64,000 nt of DNA from Hydrogenophaga aromaticivorans (GCF_013387465.1 NZ_VYGV01000006.1:281638-345637), one strand, 5' to 3'; shown: positions 7,838 to 15,950, numbered from the stretch's first letter. Numbers and translations are program-made. Notes: generated by a model not told the origin, from the letters alone.

Positions 7838-8896
7838 ATGACCACCTTCCCGATCCGCTCCCTGCTCGCTGCCAGTTGCCTCGCCTTCGGCGGAGCGGCG
7901 CTGGCCCAAGCCATGCCCAAAGCCACATTGAATGTGGTGGGCAACCTCGGTATTACGACCCAATCAAAAGAACTGGAAGCGCCCATGTGGACGCAGGCTA
8001 TTCCCGCTGCTTCGAGCGGAGCCATCACCGTCACCTTCAAGCCTTGGAACGAAATGGGTCTCAAGGGCGGTGAAGTGATCAAACTGTTGAGACAGGGACT
8101 TTTTGATGTTGGAACCACTGTGTTGGGTTTTTTGGCAGGTGAGGCGGCTATCAACGACGCCCTCGACCTGGCCGGTGTGTCCACATCTATCGACATGTCG
8201 CAAGACGCCATAAAGGCTTTCCGTCCTCATCTTGATGCGTATTACGCCAAGAACCAGCAAGTCAAGGTGCTGGCCGTCACGAGCTACGGAGACCAGGTCT
8301 TTTTCTGCCGCAAAGAGTTCAACGGCTTGGCCGATTTGAAGGGACGCAAGGTGCGCGTTTCCGGCTCCTCTCAGGCGGATTTTGTGGAGTACTTTGGCGG
8401 TTCGGGTATCAATATGCCCTTCGGTGATGTGCAGCAAGCCCTGCAAAACGGTGTGCTCGACTGCGCTATCACTGGCATCTTGGGCGGCTACAAAGCCAAG
8501 TGGTACGAGGGCGCGACCTACCTGTATCGCCTTCCGATCAATTTCGCCGCGAGCTTTGCCGCCGCGAATATGAAATCCTGGAACAAGCTCAGCCCTGCCG
8601 CACAGAAAGTCATCACCGACCAGTATCAGAAACTGGAAAAGGACATCTATGCCCAGAACGTTCGCGAGAACGAAATCGGGATCGCCTGCAACACCGGCAA
8701 GGGCAAATGTACTGAAGGCCCCGCCGCCTCGATGGTGCTGGTCGATGTCAAGCCCGTCGACCTCGAACTGCGCCGCAAGGCCTTGATGGAGCGCGTTTTG
8801 CCTCGCTGGGCCGCACGCTGCGGCGAAGACTGCGTGAAGAACTGGAACGACAGCGTCGGCAAGGTCGTCGATCTCAAGGCCGTCGCCAGCAAATAA
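7838..8896 (+). CDS. dctP: TRAP transporter solute-binding receptor (DctP family)
   Basis: 352 residues from ATG 7838, chosen because AGAGGAGACAACC sits immediately upstream and a signal peptide (MTTFPIRSLLAASCLAF...ALAQA) follows directly; the longer frame from 7799 lacks both. The mature protein has DctP features such as 'LLRQGLFDVGTTVLGFLAGE', the G-RKVRVSG strand and a basic residue able to ion-pair with a carboxylate. It contains a cysteine pair near the C-terminus (CNTGKGKC and CGEDC), which could form disulfides in the periplasm. Ligand probably a carboxylate; identity unknown. Confidence 0.88.
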   Translation: MTTFPIRSLLAASCLAFGGAALAQAMPKATLNVVGNLGITTQSKELEAPMWTQAIPAASSGAITVTFKPWNEMGLKGGEVIKLLRQGLFDVGTTVLGFLAGEAAINDALDLAGVSTSIDMSQDAIKAFRPHLDAYYAKNQQVKVLAVTSYGDQVFFCRKEFNGLADLKGRKVRVSGSSQADFVEYFGGSGINMPFGDVQQALQNGVLDCAITGILGGYKAKWYEGATYLYRLPINFAASFAAANMKSWNKLSPAAQKVITDQYQKLEKDIYAQNVRENEIGIACNTGKGKCTEGPAASMVLVDVKPVDLELRRKALMERVLPRWAARCGEDCVKNWNDSVGKVVDLKAVASK

Positions 8897-8929
8897 ATGC
8901 GTCCTGAAATGACCACCAAGGAGTCCCCC

Positions 8930-9709
8930 ATGTCCACGTGGACCAGTGCCCAGGAGTACGAACTCACTGAAGAAAATCTGCGCCTGTTGCTCGACAACAA
9001 GATCCCTGCCATCCGCATTCGTGGGTTTGCCACGTCCGAGGAGTGCACCCGCTTCGCCGCAGCTGCCAAACAGGGAAACATGCAGTACTACAACGTGAGC
9101 GACCGGATTGGCTATATCGGGCTGGCGCAATACCAGTACAGGTGGACCAAGACCAAGCAGGAGTTTCTGGATGACACCGTCAAGGCACAAGCTGACGTAC
9201 AAGCCGTATTCAACGAATCCTTTGATGCCCTGTCGCGTTTGATGGAGCGCCTGCGCGCTGTCTGGCCCCAGCCGGTGGAGCTGGCCAGCGAAGGTGGCCG
9301 CGAGTATTTCGCTGGAATCATCCGCTCCACCAGCGACAAGATCGATCTGCATGTCGACTGGGCTCCCGTCAACTCGCCAGATTACGCAATCGGCGCTATC
9401 GACGCACAGCTGGGCTGGAACTTCTTTGCCGAAGAACTCGAATCTGGCGGCCATACCACGGTACACAACAACCCATGGGACCCCGAAGTCGTGCCAGGCG
9501 AAATTCCGAAAAGTTATGGGCTGGATCGTGCCCTTATCGAGGGAGCGCCCAACTTCGTCTACCGCGCCACCACGGGCGACGTGGTGATCTTCAACACCCG
9601 CAATCCGCACGAGATCGCGCCCGGCACCGCCAAACCGGACGGCAGCCGAGTGTCGATTGGCTCTTTCGTCGGGCGCATGCCCGACAACCGCCTCGTGCTG
9701 TGGGCATGA
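8930..9709 (+). CDS. 2-oxoglutarate/Fe(II)-dependent oxygenase family protein
   Basis: 259 residues. The start ATG 8930 is preceded by AAGGAG at 8918-8923, better placed than the in-frame ATG at 8897. The double-stranded beta-helix signature is visible: IDLHVDWAP supplies the HxD pair, FNTRNPHEIAPG the distal histidine, and the following SRVSIGSF the arginine that binds the 2-oxoglutarate carboxylate. Because the acidic residue of HxD is present it should hydroxylate or desaturate rather than halogenate, unlike the related WelO5/BesD halogenases that have Gly or Ala there. Spacing to its neighbours is tight, so it belongs to the operon. The substrate may be the TRAP-imported compound. Confidence 0.78.
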   Translation: MSTWTSAQEYELTEENLRLLLDNKIPAIRIRGFATSEECTRFAAAAKQGNMQYYNVSDRIGYIGLAQYQYRWTKTKQEFLDDTVKAQADVQAVFNESFDALSRLMERLRAVWPQPVELASEGGREYFAGIIRSTSDKIDLHVDWAPVNSPDYAIGAIDAQLGWNFFAEELESGGHTTVHNNPWDPEVVPGEIPKSYGLDRALIEGAPNFVYRATTGDVVIFNTRNPHEIAPGTAKPDGSRVSIGSFVGRMPDNRLVLWA

Positions 9710-9722
9710 AGGAGCAAATGCC

Positions 9723-10034
9723 GTGATCGTGGAGATGCGTTCTTACGTGCTGCGCCCCGGCACCCTGCCCGAGTTCATGCGCCTGATGGGCAGCGAAGGC
9801 ATTGACATCGAGCGTCCTGTCCTGGGCGACATGCTGGGCTTCTACAGCACAGAAGTTGGGTCCATCAACAAAGTCATCCACCTATGGCGCTATGCGTCCT
9901 TTGAAGACCGCCAGCAGCGCCGCGCGCAACTGGCCGCATCGCCCGAATGGGCCGCATTCGCTCCAAAGGTGCTGCCGCTGATCCAGGAAATGCACAACGA
10001 GTTGCTCAACCCGGCGTCATTTTCGCCGCAGTGA
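9723..10034 (+). CDS. NIPSNAP-family small protein
   Basis: 103 residues from GTG 9723; AAGGAG at 9709-9714 overlaps the stop codon of the oxygenase gene and sets this start. The sequence VIVEMRSYVLRPGTLPEF followed by G-FYSTEVGSINKVIHLW-R-A-SFEDRQQRR is the dimeric alpha/beta barrel typical of bacterial NIPSNAP proteins. Such proteins are common in aromatic and carboxylate catabolic operons and may act as cofactor-free monooxygenases or isomerases; the function of this one is not known. Coupled to the preceding oxygenase. Confidence 0.8.
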   Translation: MIVEMRSYVLRPGTLPEFMRLMGSEGIDIERPVLGDMLGFYSTEVGSINKVIHLWRYASFEDRQQRRAQLAASPEWAAFAPKVLPLIQEMHNELLNPASFSPQ

Positions 10035-10079
10035 GCAGCCCCTCTGAGCTGTCCAACTTTTGTGAATGTAGTGAGAAAG

Positions 10080-11306
10080 ATGACGATCAAAAAAAACAAC
10101 TCCCCCCTGTCCGGGCTCGTGGTACTGGACCTGACGCACATGCTGTCGGGCCCCTATGGCACCATGACTCTGTCAGATTTAGGCGCGCGCACGATCAAGG
10201 TGGAGCCACCAGGCAAAGGCGAGGGAACGCGCCAGCTGTTGGCGGACACGCCGGCATATTCACGCGATGGCATGGGCGCGTACTTTTTGACTCTCAACCG
10301 AGGAAAGGAGAGCGTGGCGCTCGACCTGAAGAGTGAAGAAGGCTTGCAGGTCTTCTACGACCTGGTGCGCCATGCTGACATCGTGTTCGACAACTTCAGC
10401 GCAGGCGTCACAAAACGTCTACGCATCGACCACGAAACGCTCGCGAGCATCAACCCGCGCATCATCACGTGCACGGTCACCGGGTTTGGTGAAACCGGTC
10501 CCGACACTCAGCGTCCAGCCTTTGACCAGGTCGTGCAGGCCATGGGAGGCGGCATGTCGATCACAGGCGATGGGGCGGGCCTGCCCACCCGTTCTGGCAT
10601 TCCGATCGGTGACTTGGGTGGTGGCATTTTTGGCGCCATGGGCGTGCTCGCGGCCGTGATCTCCCGTGAACGCACGGGGGAAGGCCAACATGTGGACGTC
10701 TCGATGCTGGACGTGCAGATCTCGCTACTCAACTACATGGCAACCATGTATCTGATGTCAGGCGACGTACCGGACCGCATAGGCAACAGCCACTTCGTGC
10801 ATGTGCCCTACAACGTTTATCCCACCGTGGATGGCCACGTCGTGGTGGCCTGTATCGGCGACGCATTTTTCGCTCGCTTCCGCGAAATGCTGCCGCTGCC
10901 GGAACTGCAGAATCCGGAGTACGAAAAGCAGCCGGCGCGCCTGCGCGACAAGGAAAAGATCGACGCGGCGATTGGTGTGGCTTTCCAACGCGAGTCCACG
11001 GCTCATTTGCTAGAAATGCTGCGCAGCCACCGCATTCCCTGCGGCCCGGTGAACAACTTCGCCCAGGCCCTCGCCGATCCCCAAGTGGTTGCTCGCGATA
11101 TGGTCAAAAAAGTGCGTCTGGTCGGTGGAGATGAGATCCCCACCACGGGGGTGCCTATGAAATTCTCTTCCACCAATGCACAGTACTTCACCGCGCCGCC
11201 GCGTGTGGGCGAAGACTCGCAGGCCGTGTTGCGCGACCTGCTGGGCTACAGCGACACCAAAATCGGCGAACTGGCGGGCAGCGGTGCCCTCGGGATGCTG
11301 TCATGA
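10080..11306 (+). CDS. Class III CoA-transferase (CaiB/BaiF family)
   Basis: 408 residues. Family features: the opening PLSGLVVLDLTHMLSGPYGTM, then LGARTIKVEPPGKGE, the NRGKESVALDLKSEEG block, and the Asp nucleophile in VSMLDVQISLL around residue 210. These enzymes move CoA between acids, commonly using succinyl-CoA or acetyl-CoA as donor, by an aspartyl-CoA anhydride. I chose ATG 10080 (MTIKKNN); an upstream GTG at 10062 is possible. The stop overlaps the start of the lyase gene by four bases (ATGA), so activation and cleavage are probably consecutive steps. Acceptor acid not identifiable. Confidence 0.87.
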   Translation: MTIKKNNSPLSGLVVLDLTHMLSGPYGTMTLSDLGARTIKVEPPGKGEGTRQLLADTPAYSRDGMGAYFLTLNRGKESVALDLKSEEGLQVFYDLVRHADIVFDNFSAGVTKRLRIDHETLASINPRIITCTVTGFGETGPDTQRPAFDQVVQAMGGGMSITGDGAGLPTRSGIPIGDLGGGIFGAMGVLAAVISRERTGEGQHVDVSMLDVQISLLNYMATMYLMSGDVPDRIGNSHFVHVPYNVYPTVDGHVVVACIGDAFFARFREMLPLPELQNPEYEKQPARLRDKEKIDAAIGVAFQRESTAHLLEMLRSHRIPCGPVNNFAQALADPQVVARDMVKKVRLVGGDEIPTTGVPMKFSSTNAQYFTAPPRVGEDSQAVLRDLLGYSDTKIGELAGSGALGMLS

Positions 11307-12262
11307 GCAGCGCTTCTGAGCAGGTTCACATCACCGACGTGGGCCCACGCGACGGTTTGCAAAGTCAGAAAACCCTGGTACCCGTGGCCGGCAAGCTGGC
11401 CCTCATCAATGCGCTCTGGGATGCAGGAATGCCTGCCATCGAAGCGACGAGCTTTGTCTCGGCAAAGTCCGTGCCCCAAATGGCCGATGCCGACGAGCTG
11501 ATGCCCGCTGTCGCCGTGCCGACGGGCCGCAGACTTTCGGCTCTGGTGCCCAACCAGCGCGGACTCGAGCGCGCGGTGCGGGCGGGCTGCCGCGAAATTG
11601 CCGTCGTCCTTTCGGCGACCGAAACCATGAACCAGCGCAATATCCGCATGGGGCTGGATGAGGCTATCGCCACGGCGCGCGACACATTGAGAGACGCCCA
11701 GGCTCAAGGCCTTGCCACGCGCGCCTACATCGCCGTAGCTTTCGCCTGTCCCTTCGAAGGCAATACGCCTACGGAACGGGTCCACGCACTCAGCGTGGCC
11801 ATGGCCGAAGCCGGAGCCGGTGAAATCGTGATTGCCGACACCATTGGCGCGGCGGCTCCTTCTGACGTGCAACGCGTGGTGCAGGCCCTACTCCAGTCGC
11901 TGCCGGAGCAGAAGCTGGGCCTGCACCTGCACGACACCCGCGGCATGGCCCTGGCGAATGCTTGGCAGGGCCTGCAAATGGGCGTGCGCCGCTTCGACTC
12001 GAGCATTGGCGGGCTGGGCGGCTGCCCGTTTGCGCCAGGCGCTGCAGGCAACTTGGCCACCGAAGATCTGGCGCTTTTGTGTGCGCAAGTGGGCCTGGAT
12101 ACGCAGCTCAACATGGATGGGCTGGTGCGAGCCATCGACGTGGCCGAAACCCTGGTTGGTTACCCCGTGGGGGGACGCAGCCTGCGCTGGATTCGGCAGA
12201 ATCTGCCGACGTTGGCGACGCCATTCACGAGAGAGGCAAGCACAGCGTGCGTCCCTCAGTAA
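11303..12262 (+). CDS. HMG-CoA-lyase-family acyl-CoA lyase
   Basis: 319 residues of the DRE-TIM lyase superfamily. VGPRDGLQ near residue 13 gives the Arg-Asp pair, HLHDTRG the metal-binding histidines, and GGLGGCPFAPGAAGNLATED the glycine-rich loop with the catalytic cysteine of HMG-CoA lyase. It cleaves a 3-hydroxy-3-methyl-type acyl-CoA to acetyl-CoA plus a keto acid; HMG-CoA or a close relative such as a citramalyl- or hydroxymethylglutaryl-type thioester is expected. It overlaps the CoA-transferase gene, which would supply the thioester. Reaction class is well supported; exact substrate is inferred. Confidence 0.87.
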   Translation: MSSASEQVHITDVGPRDGLQSQKTLVPVAGKLALINALWDAGMPAIEATSFVSAKSVPQMADADELMPAVAVPTGRRLSALVPNQRGLERAVRAGCREIAVVLSATETMNQRNIRMGLDEAIATARDTLRDAQAQGLATRAYIAVAFACPFEGNTPTERVHALSVAMAEAGAGEIVIADTIGAAAPSDVQRVVQALLQSLPEQKLGLHLHDTRGMALANAWQGLQMGVRRFDSSIGGLGGCPFAPGAAGNLATEDLALLCAQVGLDTQLNMDGLVRAIDVAETLVGYPVGGRSLRWIRQNLPTLATPFTREASTACVPQ

Positions 12263-12317
12263 CGCAATTCTCAAGTGACAAGAAACAACCGGGACAGCAT
12301 CCCGAAGGAACATGCAT

Positions 12318-13061
12318 ATGACCGATTCACTGGGCTGGCGCCAAAAATTCGCGGTTTTGATTCCGTCCACCAACACCTCGGTTCAACCCGAGTTCGACGC
12401 GATGCGTCCGGTGGGCGTGACAAACCACATCAGCCGCATCCGCATTCCCAACATTCCTTTGCATACGAATGAAGACTTCAACCGCCTGATCGAGCTCATC
12501 GCGGCGGCGCAAAACGAGGCTGTGGACGCCGTCATGTCCTGCGAGCCCACTCGCCTGGTGCTGGGCATTTCGGCCGAAACCTTCTGGGACGGATTGCAAG
12601 CCAGCATCCGCCTGAAGGCAGAACTTGAAGAGCGCACCCAGCTCCCGGTATCCATGGGTTCAGAGGCCTGCGGCCGCGCATTCGAGCGACTCGGTGTCAA
12701 AACCATTGCTGTGATCACGCCCTACCAGCCTGTGGGAGATGAGAACGTAACGCGTTTTTTTGAAGAAGCGGGTTTTCACGTCAAACGCATCAAGGGGCTG
12801 AAGTGCGAAAGTCCCGTGAAGATCGCCCACGTCAGCGAAGTGGAACTGGCCCGCGCCCTGCGCGAGATCGATGGCGACGACATCGATGGCATCATCCAGG
12901 TTGGCACCAACCTCGCCATGGCGCGTTTGGCAGCGCAGGCCGAACTCTGGCTCGACAAACCGGTGGTGGCGATCAACACGGCTATCTACTGGGATGCATT
13001 GCGCACGTCGGGCATTGAGGACAAGATGGCAGGTTTTGGTTCCTTGCTTGAAAAGTACTGA
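12318..13061 (+). CDS. Maleate isomerase / Asp-Glu racemase superfamily protein
   Basis: 247 residues. ATG 12318 is favoured over 12312 because GAAGGAA at 12304-12310 is correctly spaced only for it. The fold signature is the N-terminal VLIPSTNTSVQPEF loop, as in maleate cis-trans isomerases and arylmalonate decarboxylases. The first catalytic cysteine is present (Cys75 in VMSCEPTR). The position of the second, normally SCTN or GCTA near residue 196, reads QVGTN, so the cysteine is replaced by glycine. Two-cysteine racemase or isomerase chemistry as normally described is therefore doubtful. It lies 55 bp after the lyase gene within the operon. Confidence 0.75.
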   Translation: MTDSLGWRQKFAVLIPSTNTSVQPEFDAMRPVGVTNHISRIRIPNIPLHTNEDFNRLIELIAAAQNEAVDAVMSCEPTRLVLGISAETFWDGLQASIRLKAELEERTQLPVSMGSEACGRAFERLGVKTIAVITPYQPVGDENVTRFFEEAGFHVKRIKGLKCESPVKIAHVSEVELARALREIDGDDIDGIIQVGTNLAMARLAAQAELWLDKPVVAINTAIYWDALRTSGIEDKMAGFGSLLEKY

Positions 13062-13080
13062 TACCAAGATCTCTCGCCCC

Positions 13081-13779
13081 ATGAAAGCAACCGACATCGC
13101 CTCGTCGAATTCCAAGCCGACAGCCCCGCACCGCATCTACGCGGTGATCAAGGAGCGGATCATTGATGGCACATACCATCCTGGCCAGCGCCTAACCGAG
13201 CAAAGCTTTGCCGACGAGTTTGATGCCTCGCGCACTCCCGCTCGAGAAGCCATCCGCCAGCTAGCGTCCGAAGGCTACGTGGTCTTCCGGCCCAACAGCG
13301 GCGCGGTAGTGCGCTCTTGGAGCGAGACAGAATTGCTGGAAATATTCCGCCTTCGTGCGCGCCTTGAAGCAGACATCTGCGGCAGCGCGGCGCGGCACAT
13401 TACCGCAGAGCAAATCGATCGGTTGTGCGTGATACAGGATGCCATCGAGCTCGGGGGAACCGACAACAGTGAGGCCAACACCACACGGGTGAGCCGTCTG
13501 AATAGGGAGTTCCACGACCTCATAGGCCTTGCCAGCCTCCAAGTGCGGATGGTGTCGGTTCTGGCCAAGGCCATCGAAGTGCCTGTGGTGCACCGCACCT
13601 TCCGCAGTTACAGCCCGCAGCAAATGCAGCGCAGCTTTTCTCAACACCGCGAGCTGATCGACGCATTTCGGGCCCACGACCCCGACTGGGCAGTGGCCAT
13701 CATGCGATGCCACATTCACGCGGCAAAGAACGCCGTCCTCCACCCTGAAGTACCGGCCGCTGCCGGATCCTTGCCATGA
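13081..13779 (+). CDS. GntR-family transcriptional regulator (FadR subfamily, FCD domain)
   Basis: 232 residues from ATG 13081. N-terminal winged helix at about residues 20-85 (IYAVIKERIIDGTYHPGQRL, then SRTPAREAIRQLASEGYV), followed by an all-helical FCD ligand domain with metal-binding positions visible in LNREFHDLI and in the late HRELIDAF and RCHIHAAK helices. It is embedded in the operon, 19 bp after the isomerase-like gene and overlapping the next gene by four bases (ATGA). It is the likely sensor of the substrate or an intermediate and may bind the TGATTG-N4-CAATCA dyads ahead of the operon. Confidence 0.9.
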   Translation: MKATDIASSNSKPTAPHRIYAVIKERIIDGTYHPGQRLTEQSFADEFDASRTPAREAIRQLASEGYVVFRPNSGAVVRSWSETELLEIFRLRARLEADICGSAARHITAEQIDRLCVIQDAIELGGTDNSEANTTRVSRLNREFHDLIGLASLQVRMVSVLAKAIEVPVVHRTFRSYSPQQMQRSFSQHRELIDAFRAHDPDWAVAIMRCHIHAAKNAVLHPEVPAAAGSLP

Positions 13780-14414
13780 ACCGAGACGATCTGATTGCCA
13801 ACTATGCGGCGCAAGGAGCCTTTGGGGCGAGCCTAGGCATGGGAACTCGCCAAGCGCTGTTGATGATCGATTTTGCCCAGGCTTACTTCGTGAGGGAGTC
13901 CCCACTGTACGCAGAGGCGCCTCTTGCTCTGGAGTGCGCCAGCTCCCTTCTGATTTGGGCACGTAGCCGCGCAATACCTGTATTGCATACCCGTGTGGAA
14001 TACAACGCACAAGGTATCGATGGCGGCTATTTTTTCCGTAAGGTGCCTGCGTTACAGGTGTTCTGCGCCGGGAACCCCCTCGGCGATTTTGAACCCGCGG
14101 TGCGACCGCTTCCAGACGAGCTTGTCGTGACTAAGCAATATGCCAGCGCGTTTTTCGGTACTTCGCTAGCCAGCACGCTTCGCACCTTGGGAGTAGATTG
14201 TGTGTTGATTGCCGGAATGAGCACCAGCGGGTGCGTGCGCGCCTCAGCGCTTGACACTATTCAAAATGGCTTCATTCCCATCGTAGTGGCTGACGCCTGT
14301 GGGGATCGTCATTCCGCACCGCACAACGCCAGTCTTTTTGATTTACAAGCGAAATACGCCGATGTGATGACCTTTGCGCAAGTGCAGGCGGCGTTGGATG
14401 CATCGCATTGCTGA
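13776..14414 (+). CDS. Isochorismatase-family cysteine hydrolase
   Basis: 212 residues. The Asp-Lys-Cys triad of the family is visible: LLMIDFAQAYF (Asp), VVTKQYASAFFGT (Lys) and GMSTSGCVRASA (Cys). A cis-peptide preceding the cysteine is expected at this GMSTSGC turn. Relatives include N-carbamoylsarcosine amidase and maleamate amidohydrolase (NicF). The presence of a maleate-isomerase-like gene two positions upstream resembles the NicF/NicE pair of nicotinate catabolism, but the other nic genes are absent. Last gene of the operon; start overlaps the regulator gene. Probably an amidase acting on a small amide or ureide. Confidence 0.83.
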   Translation: MNRDDLIANYAAQGAFGASLGMGTRQALLMIDFAQAYFVRESPLYAEAPLALECASSLLIWARSRAIPVLHTRVEYNAQGIDGGYFFRKVPALQVFCAGNPLGDFEPAVRPLPDELVVTKQYASAFFGTSLASTLRTLGVDCVLIAGMSTSGCVRASALDTIQNGFIPIVVADACGDRHSAPHNASLFDLQAKYADVMTFAQVQAALDASHC

Positions 14415-15039
14415 GACGCTTGCCGAGATTGTTGGCGCCGACGGAGGAAAAATTGACCCTTGGGGGTGAGTTGGATTACCGCTTTGGTCGCCAGTTCGCA
14501 ATATTCTGATGCAACCGTTCGATCGCGATTTTGTCTCGGTCGGTCATTGCCAGGAGCAAACGGCTGCTTGCGTGGGGCCCTAACTTTTCGATGTGGTTGG
14601 CGAACGACTGCGTCGAAAGTGGGCCTGTCGTTGCACCGGGGAATTTTCACTGGTGCGTTTGGGTCGAGCACTGCCGCTCACCTCGGGCGTCAACAGACGT
14701 TCTCAAAGCGCGATCTGGCTGGCCTGTGTCGAGTGGCCGGTGACGGAGGCACAGCTGTCGATCGACCCCTCCATCCTCGAATGACAGATGACCGCGGCGG
14801 CTGACATTCAGGCGAGCCTGGTCAGCGGCAGCAAGCAGCCTGAAGCGACCTTCGAATTTCCATGTACGGCTTTGCAGCGATGGCTGTCAGCGGTGGGCGC
14901 ATCGTGACCTCACGGTCTGTTTCCAGCAGCGGTCGTCCAAAGGAAAGCGATACTCGAAGAATCAACGGCCGGTTTCAGGTGGACAGAATTCGCACGTGGT
15001 CAAACAAATCGCGTCCCTGCCTTGTTGGGCTTGCCAGCC
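14415..15039. other. Gene-free junction between catabolic operon and copper island
   Basis: No convincing coding frame, promoter or terminator is seen across these roughly 600 bases. Short frames exist on both strands without family resemblance. The only structured part is the repeat at 14673-14842, whose partner lies on the other side of the copper island. Confidence 0.5.
14673..14842 (+). repeat. Degenerate dispersed repeat, left copy
   Basis: Begins GCCGCTCACCTCGGGCG and contains shared blocks GGCTGG, GACGGAGG, GAATGACAG, TGACC, GCTGACATTCAGGCG, TTGGTCA/CTGGTCA and CAGCCTG. The same blocks occur in the same order and orientation at 36365-36538. By eye roughly three quarters of positions agree. 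Similar sequence is common as debris in Comamonadaceae genomes; its origin is not known to me. Confidence 0.65.
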
Positions 15040-15582
15040 TCAGTGAGTACCGTGGTGAACGCGAACGCCGCGAATCCAAGCCATCAGATCGATATGGCTG
15101 GAAGTGCCAGCGCCGGATGCCTCGGCCTTGGCAAGGGTTTTCTTGAGCTGGGGTTTGTGCTGCGGCTGGTGTTGGGCCGAGCTGCCCAGTGAAAGCTTTT
15201 CAAGGATGGCGCAATGCGGCTGGTCGTCACCGTGGCAGGCGTTCACCAGCACCGACAGGCCGTCCATCATCTGATCGATTTCGCGTCGCTTTTCTTCGAG
15301 GTCGGCCAGGTGGCGTTGGGCCACCGCCTTGACTTCGCGGCTGGTGCGCTGTGAATCGCTCCACAGTCCGATGAGCTCGGCGATCTGGGCCACCGAAAAC
15401 CCGAGATGGCGCGACTGGCGGACGAATCTCAACACCGAGACTTCGCGATCGCCGTAGAGACGGTAACCCGATTCGCTGCGTTCGGCCTCAGGCAGCAGGC
15501 CGATCTGCTCATAGTGACGAATCATCTTGGCAGAGACGCCTGCGGCGGCAGCCGCTTCGCCGATGTTCATGAGTGTGGACAT
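15040..15582 (-). CDS. cueR: Copper-responsive MerR-family regulator CueR
   Basis: 180 residues. The winged helix opens with MNIGEAAAAAGVSAKMIRHYEQIGLL and GYRLYGDREVSVLRFVRQ, standard for MerR proteins. The metal loop reads CHGDDQPHC: two cysteines with seven residues between, exactly the CueR C-x7-C spacing for linear Cu(I)/Ag(I) coordination. A long dimerisation helix precedes it. The last 45 residues are an extra low-complexity tail beyond the usual 130-140 residues. It is downstream of copZ on the same strand and divergent from copA, whose promoter region carries a matching dyad. Confidence 0.9.
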   Translation of the reverse strand: MSTLMNIGEAAAAAGVSAKMIRHYEQIGLLPEAERSESGYRLYGDREVSVLRFVRQSRHLGFSVAQIAELIGLWSDSQRTSREVKAVAQRHLADLEEKRREIDQMMDGLSVLVNACHGDDQPHCAILEKLSLGSSAQHQPQHKPQLKKTLAKAEASGAGTSSHIDLMAWIRGVRVHHGTH

Positions 15583-15620
15583 GGTGTGCTCCGTGGGCAG
15601 CGTGAGTGCATGGTCAGAAG

Positions 15621-15649
15621 GATGTAGCTTGTCATGGTGGGAAGGTCAA
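15621..15649 (-). promoter_or_regulatory. Candidate promoter of cueR
   Basis: On the minus strand TTGACC (complement of 15644-15649), a 17-bp spacer and TACATC (complement of 15621-15626). The -35 hexamer lies in one arm of the 31-bp palindrome at 15644-15674. CTTGACC...CATGACAAG within it loosely resembles CueR-type dyads, so autoregulation is possible. Confidence 0.4.
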
Positions 15650-15674
15650 GACCCTCACCTGGAGGGTCTTGACC
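15644..15674. repeat. Perfect 13-bp inverted repeat between copZ and cueR
   Basis: Arms GGTCAAGACCCTC and GAGGGTCTTGACC are exact reverse complements around a 5-base centre. It begins 9 bp after the copZ stop codon and lies in the cueR promoter region. No T-run follows on either strand, so a plain intrinsic terminator is less likely than an operator or a combined attenuator. Confidence 0.7.
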
Positions 15675-15682
15675 ATCGCGGG

Positions 15683-15874
15683 TCAGCGCGGCGGGTAGCC
15701 AGCTTCGGTGAGCGCTTCGACCAGGGCCTCGCGATCTTCACCGCTCCTCACGCTGACCAGCTGCCGTGGCAGATCGAGCTGGATCTCGCAGGCTGGATCG
15801 ACCCGCTTGAGGGTCACTTTGACCTTGGAGGCGCAGTGGCCGCAGGTCATGTCGGGGAGGTGGAATTCGTGCAT
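15683..15874 (-). CDS. copZ: Copper chaperone (HMA domain, CopZ-like)
   Basis: 63 residues, the size of a single heavy-metal-associated domain. The Cu(I)-binding motif is MTCGHC in the first loop after MHEFHLPD. ATG 15874 is preceded by TGGAGTCATCC; upstream codons in the same frame do not extend the domain. It would carry Cu(I) in the cytoplasm to the CopA ATPase encoded divergently 137 bp away. Confidence 0.88.
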   Translation of the reverse strand: MHEFHLPDMTCGHCASKVKVTLKRVDPACEIQLDLPRQLVSVRSGEDREALVEALTEAGYPPR

Positions 15875-15950
15875 GGATGACTCCAGAGAGGGTTGAGAGA
15901 ACCCGCACTCTGCGCATTGCCACGGGGGCAAGGTCAAGCCGCATCGGCGG

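Noticed and set aside
9723..14414. A nicotinate (nic) cluster, suggested by maleate-isomerase-like and maleamate-amidase-like genes
   Set aside because: The other nic genes (hydroxylases, dihydroxypyridine dioxygenase, deformylase) are absent, and the isomerase-like protein lacks a catalytic cysteine.
15644..15674. Standard rho-independent terminator for copZ
   Set aside because: The stem is good but no T-run follows on the minus strand; kept as a repeat/operator instead.
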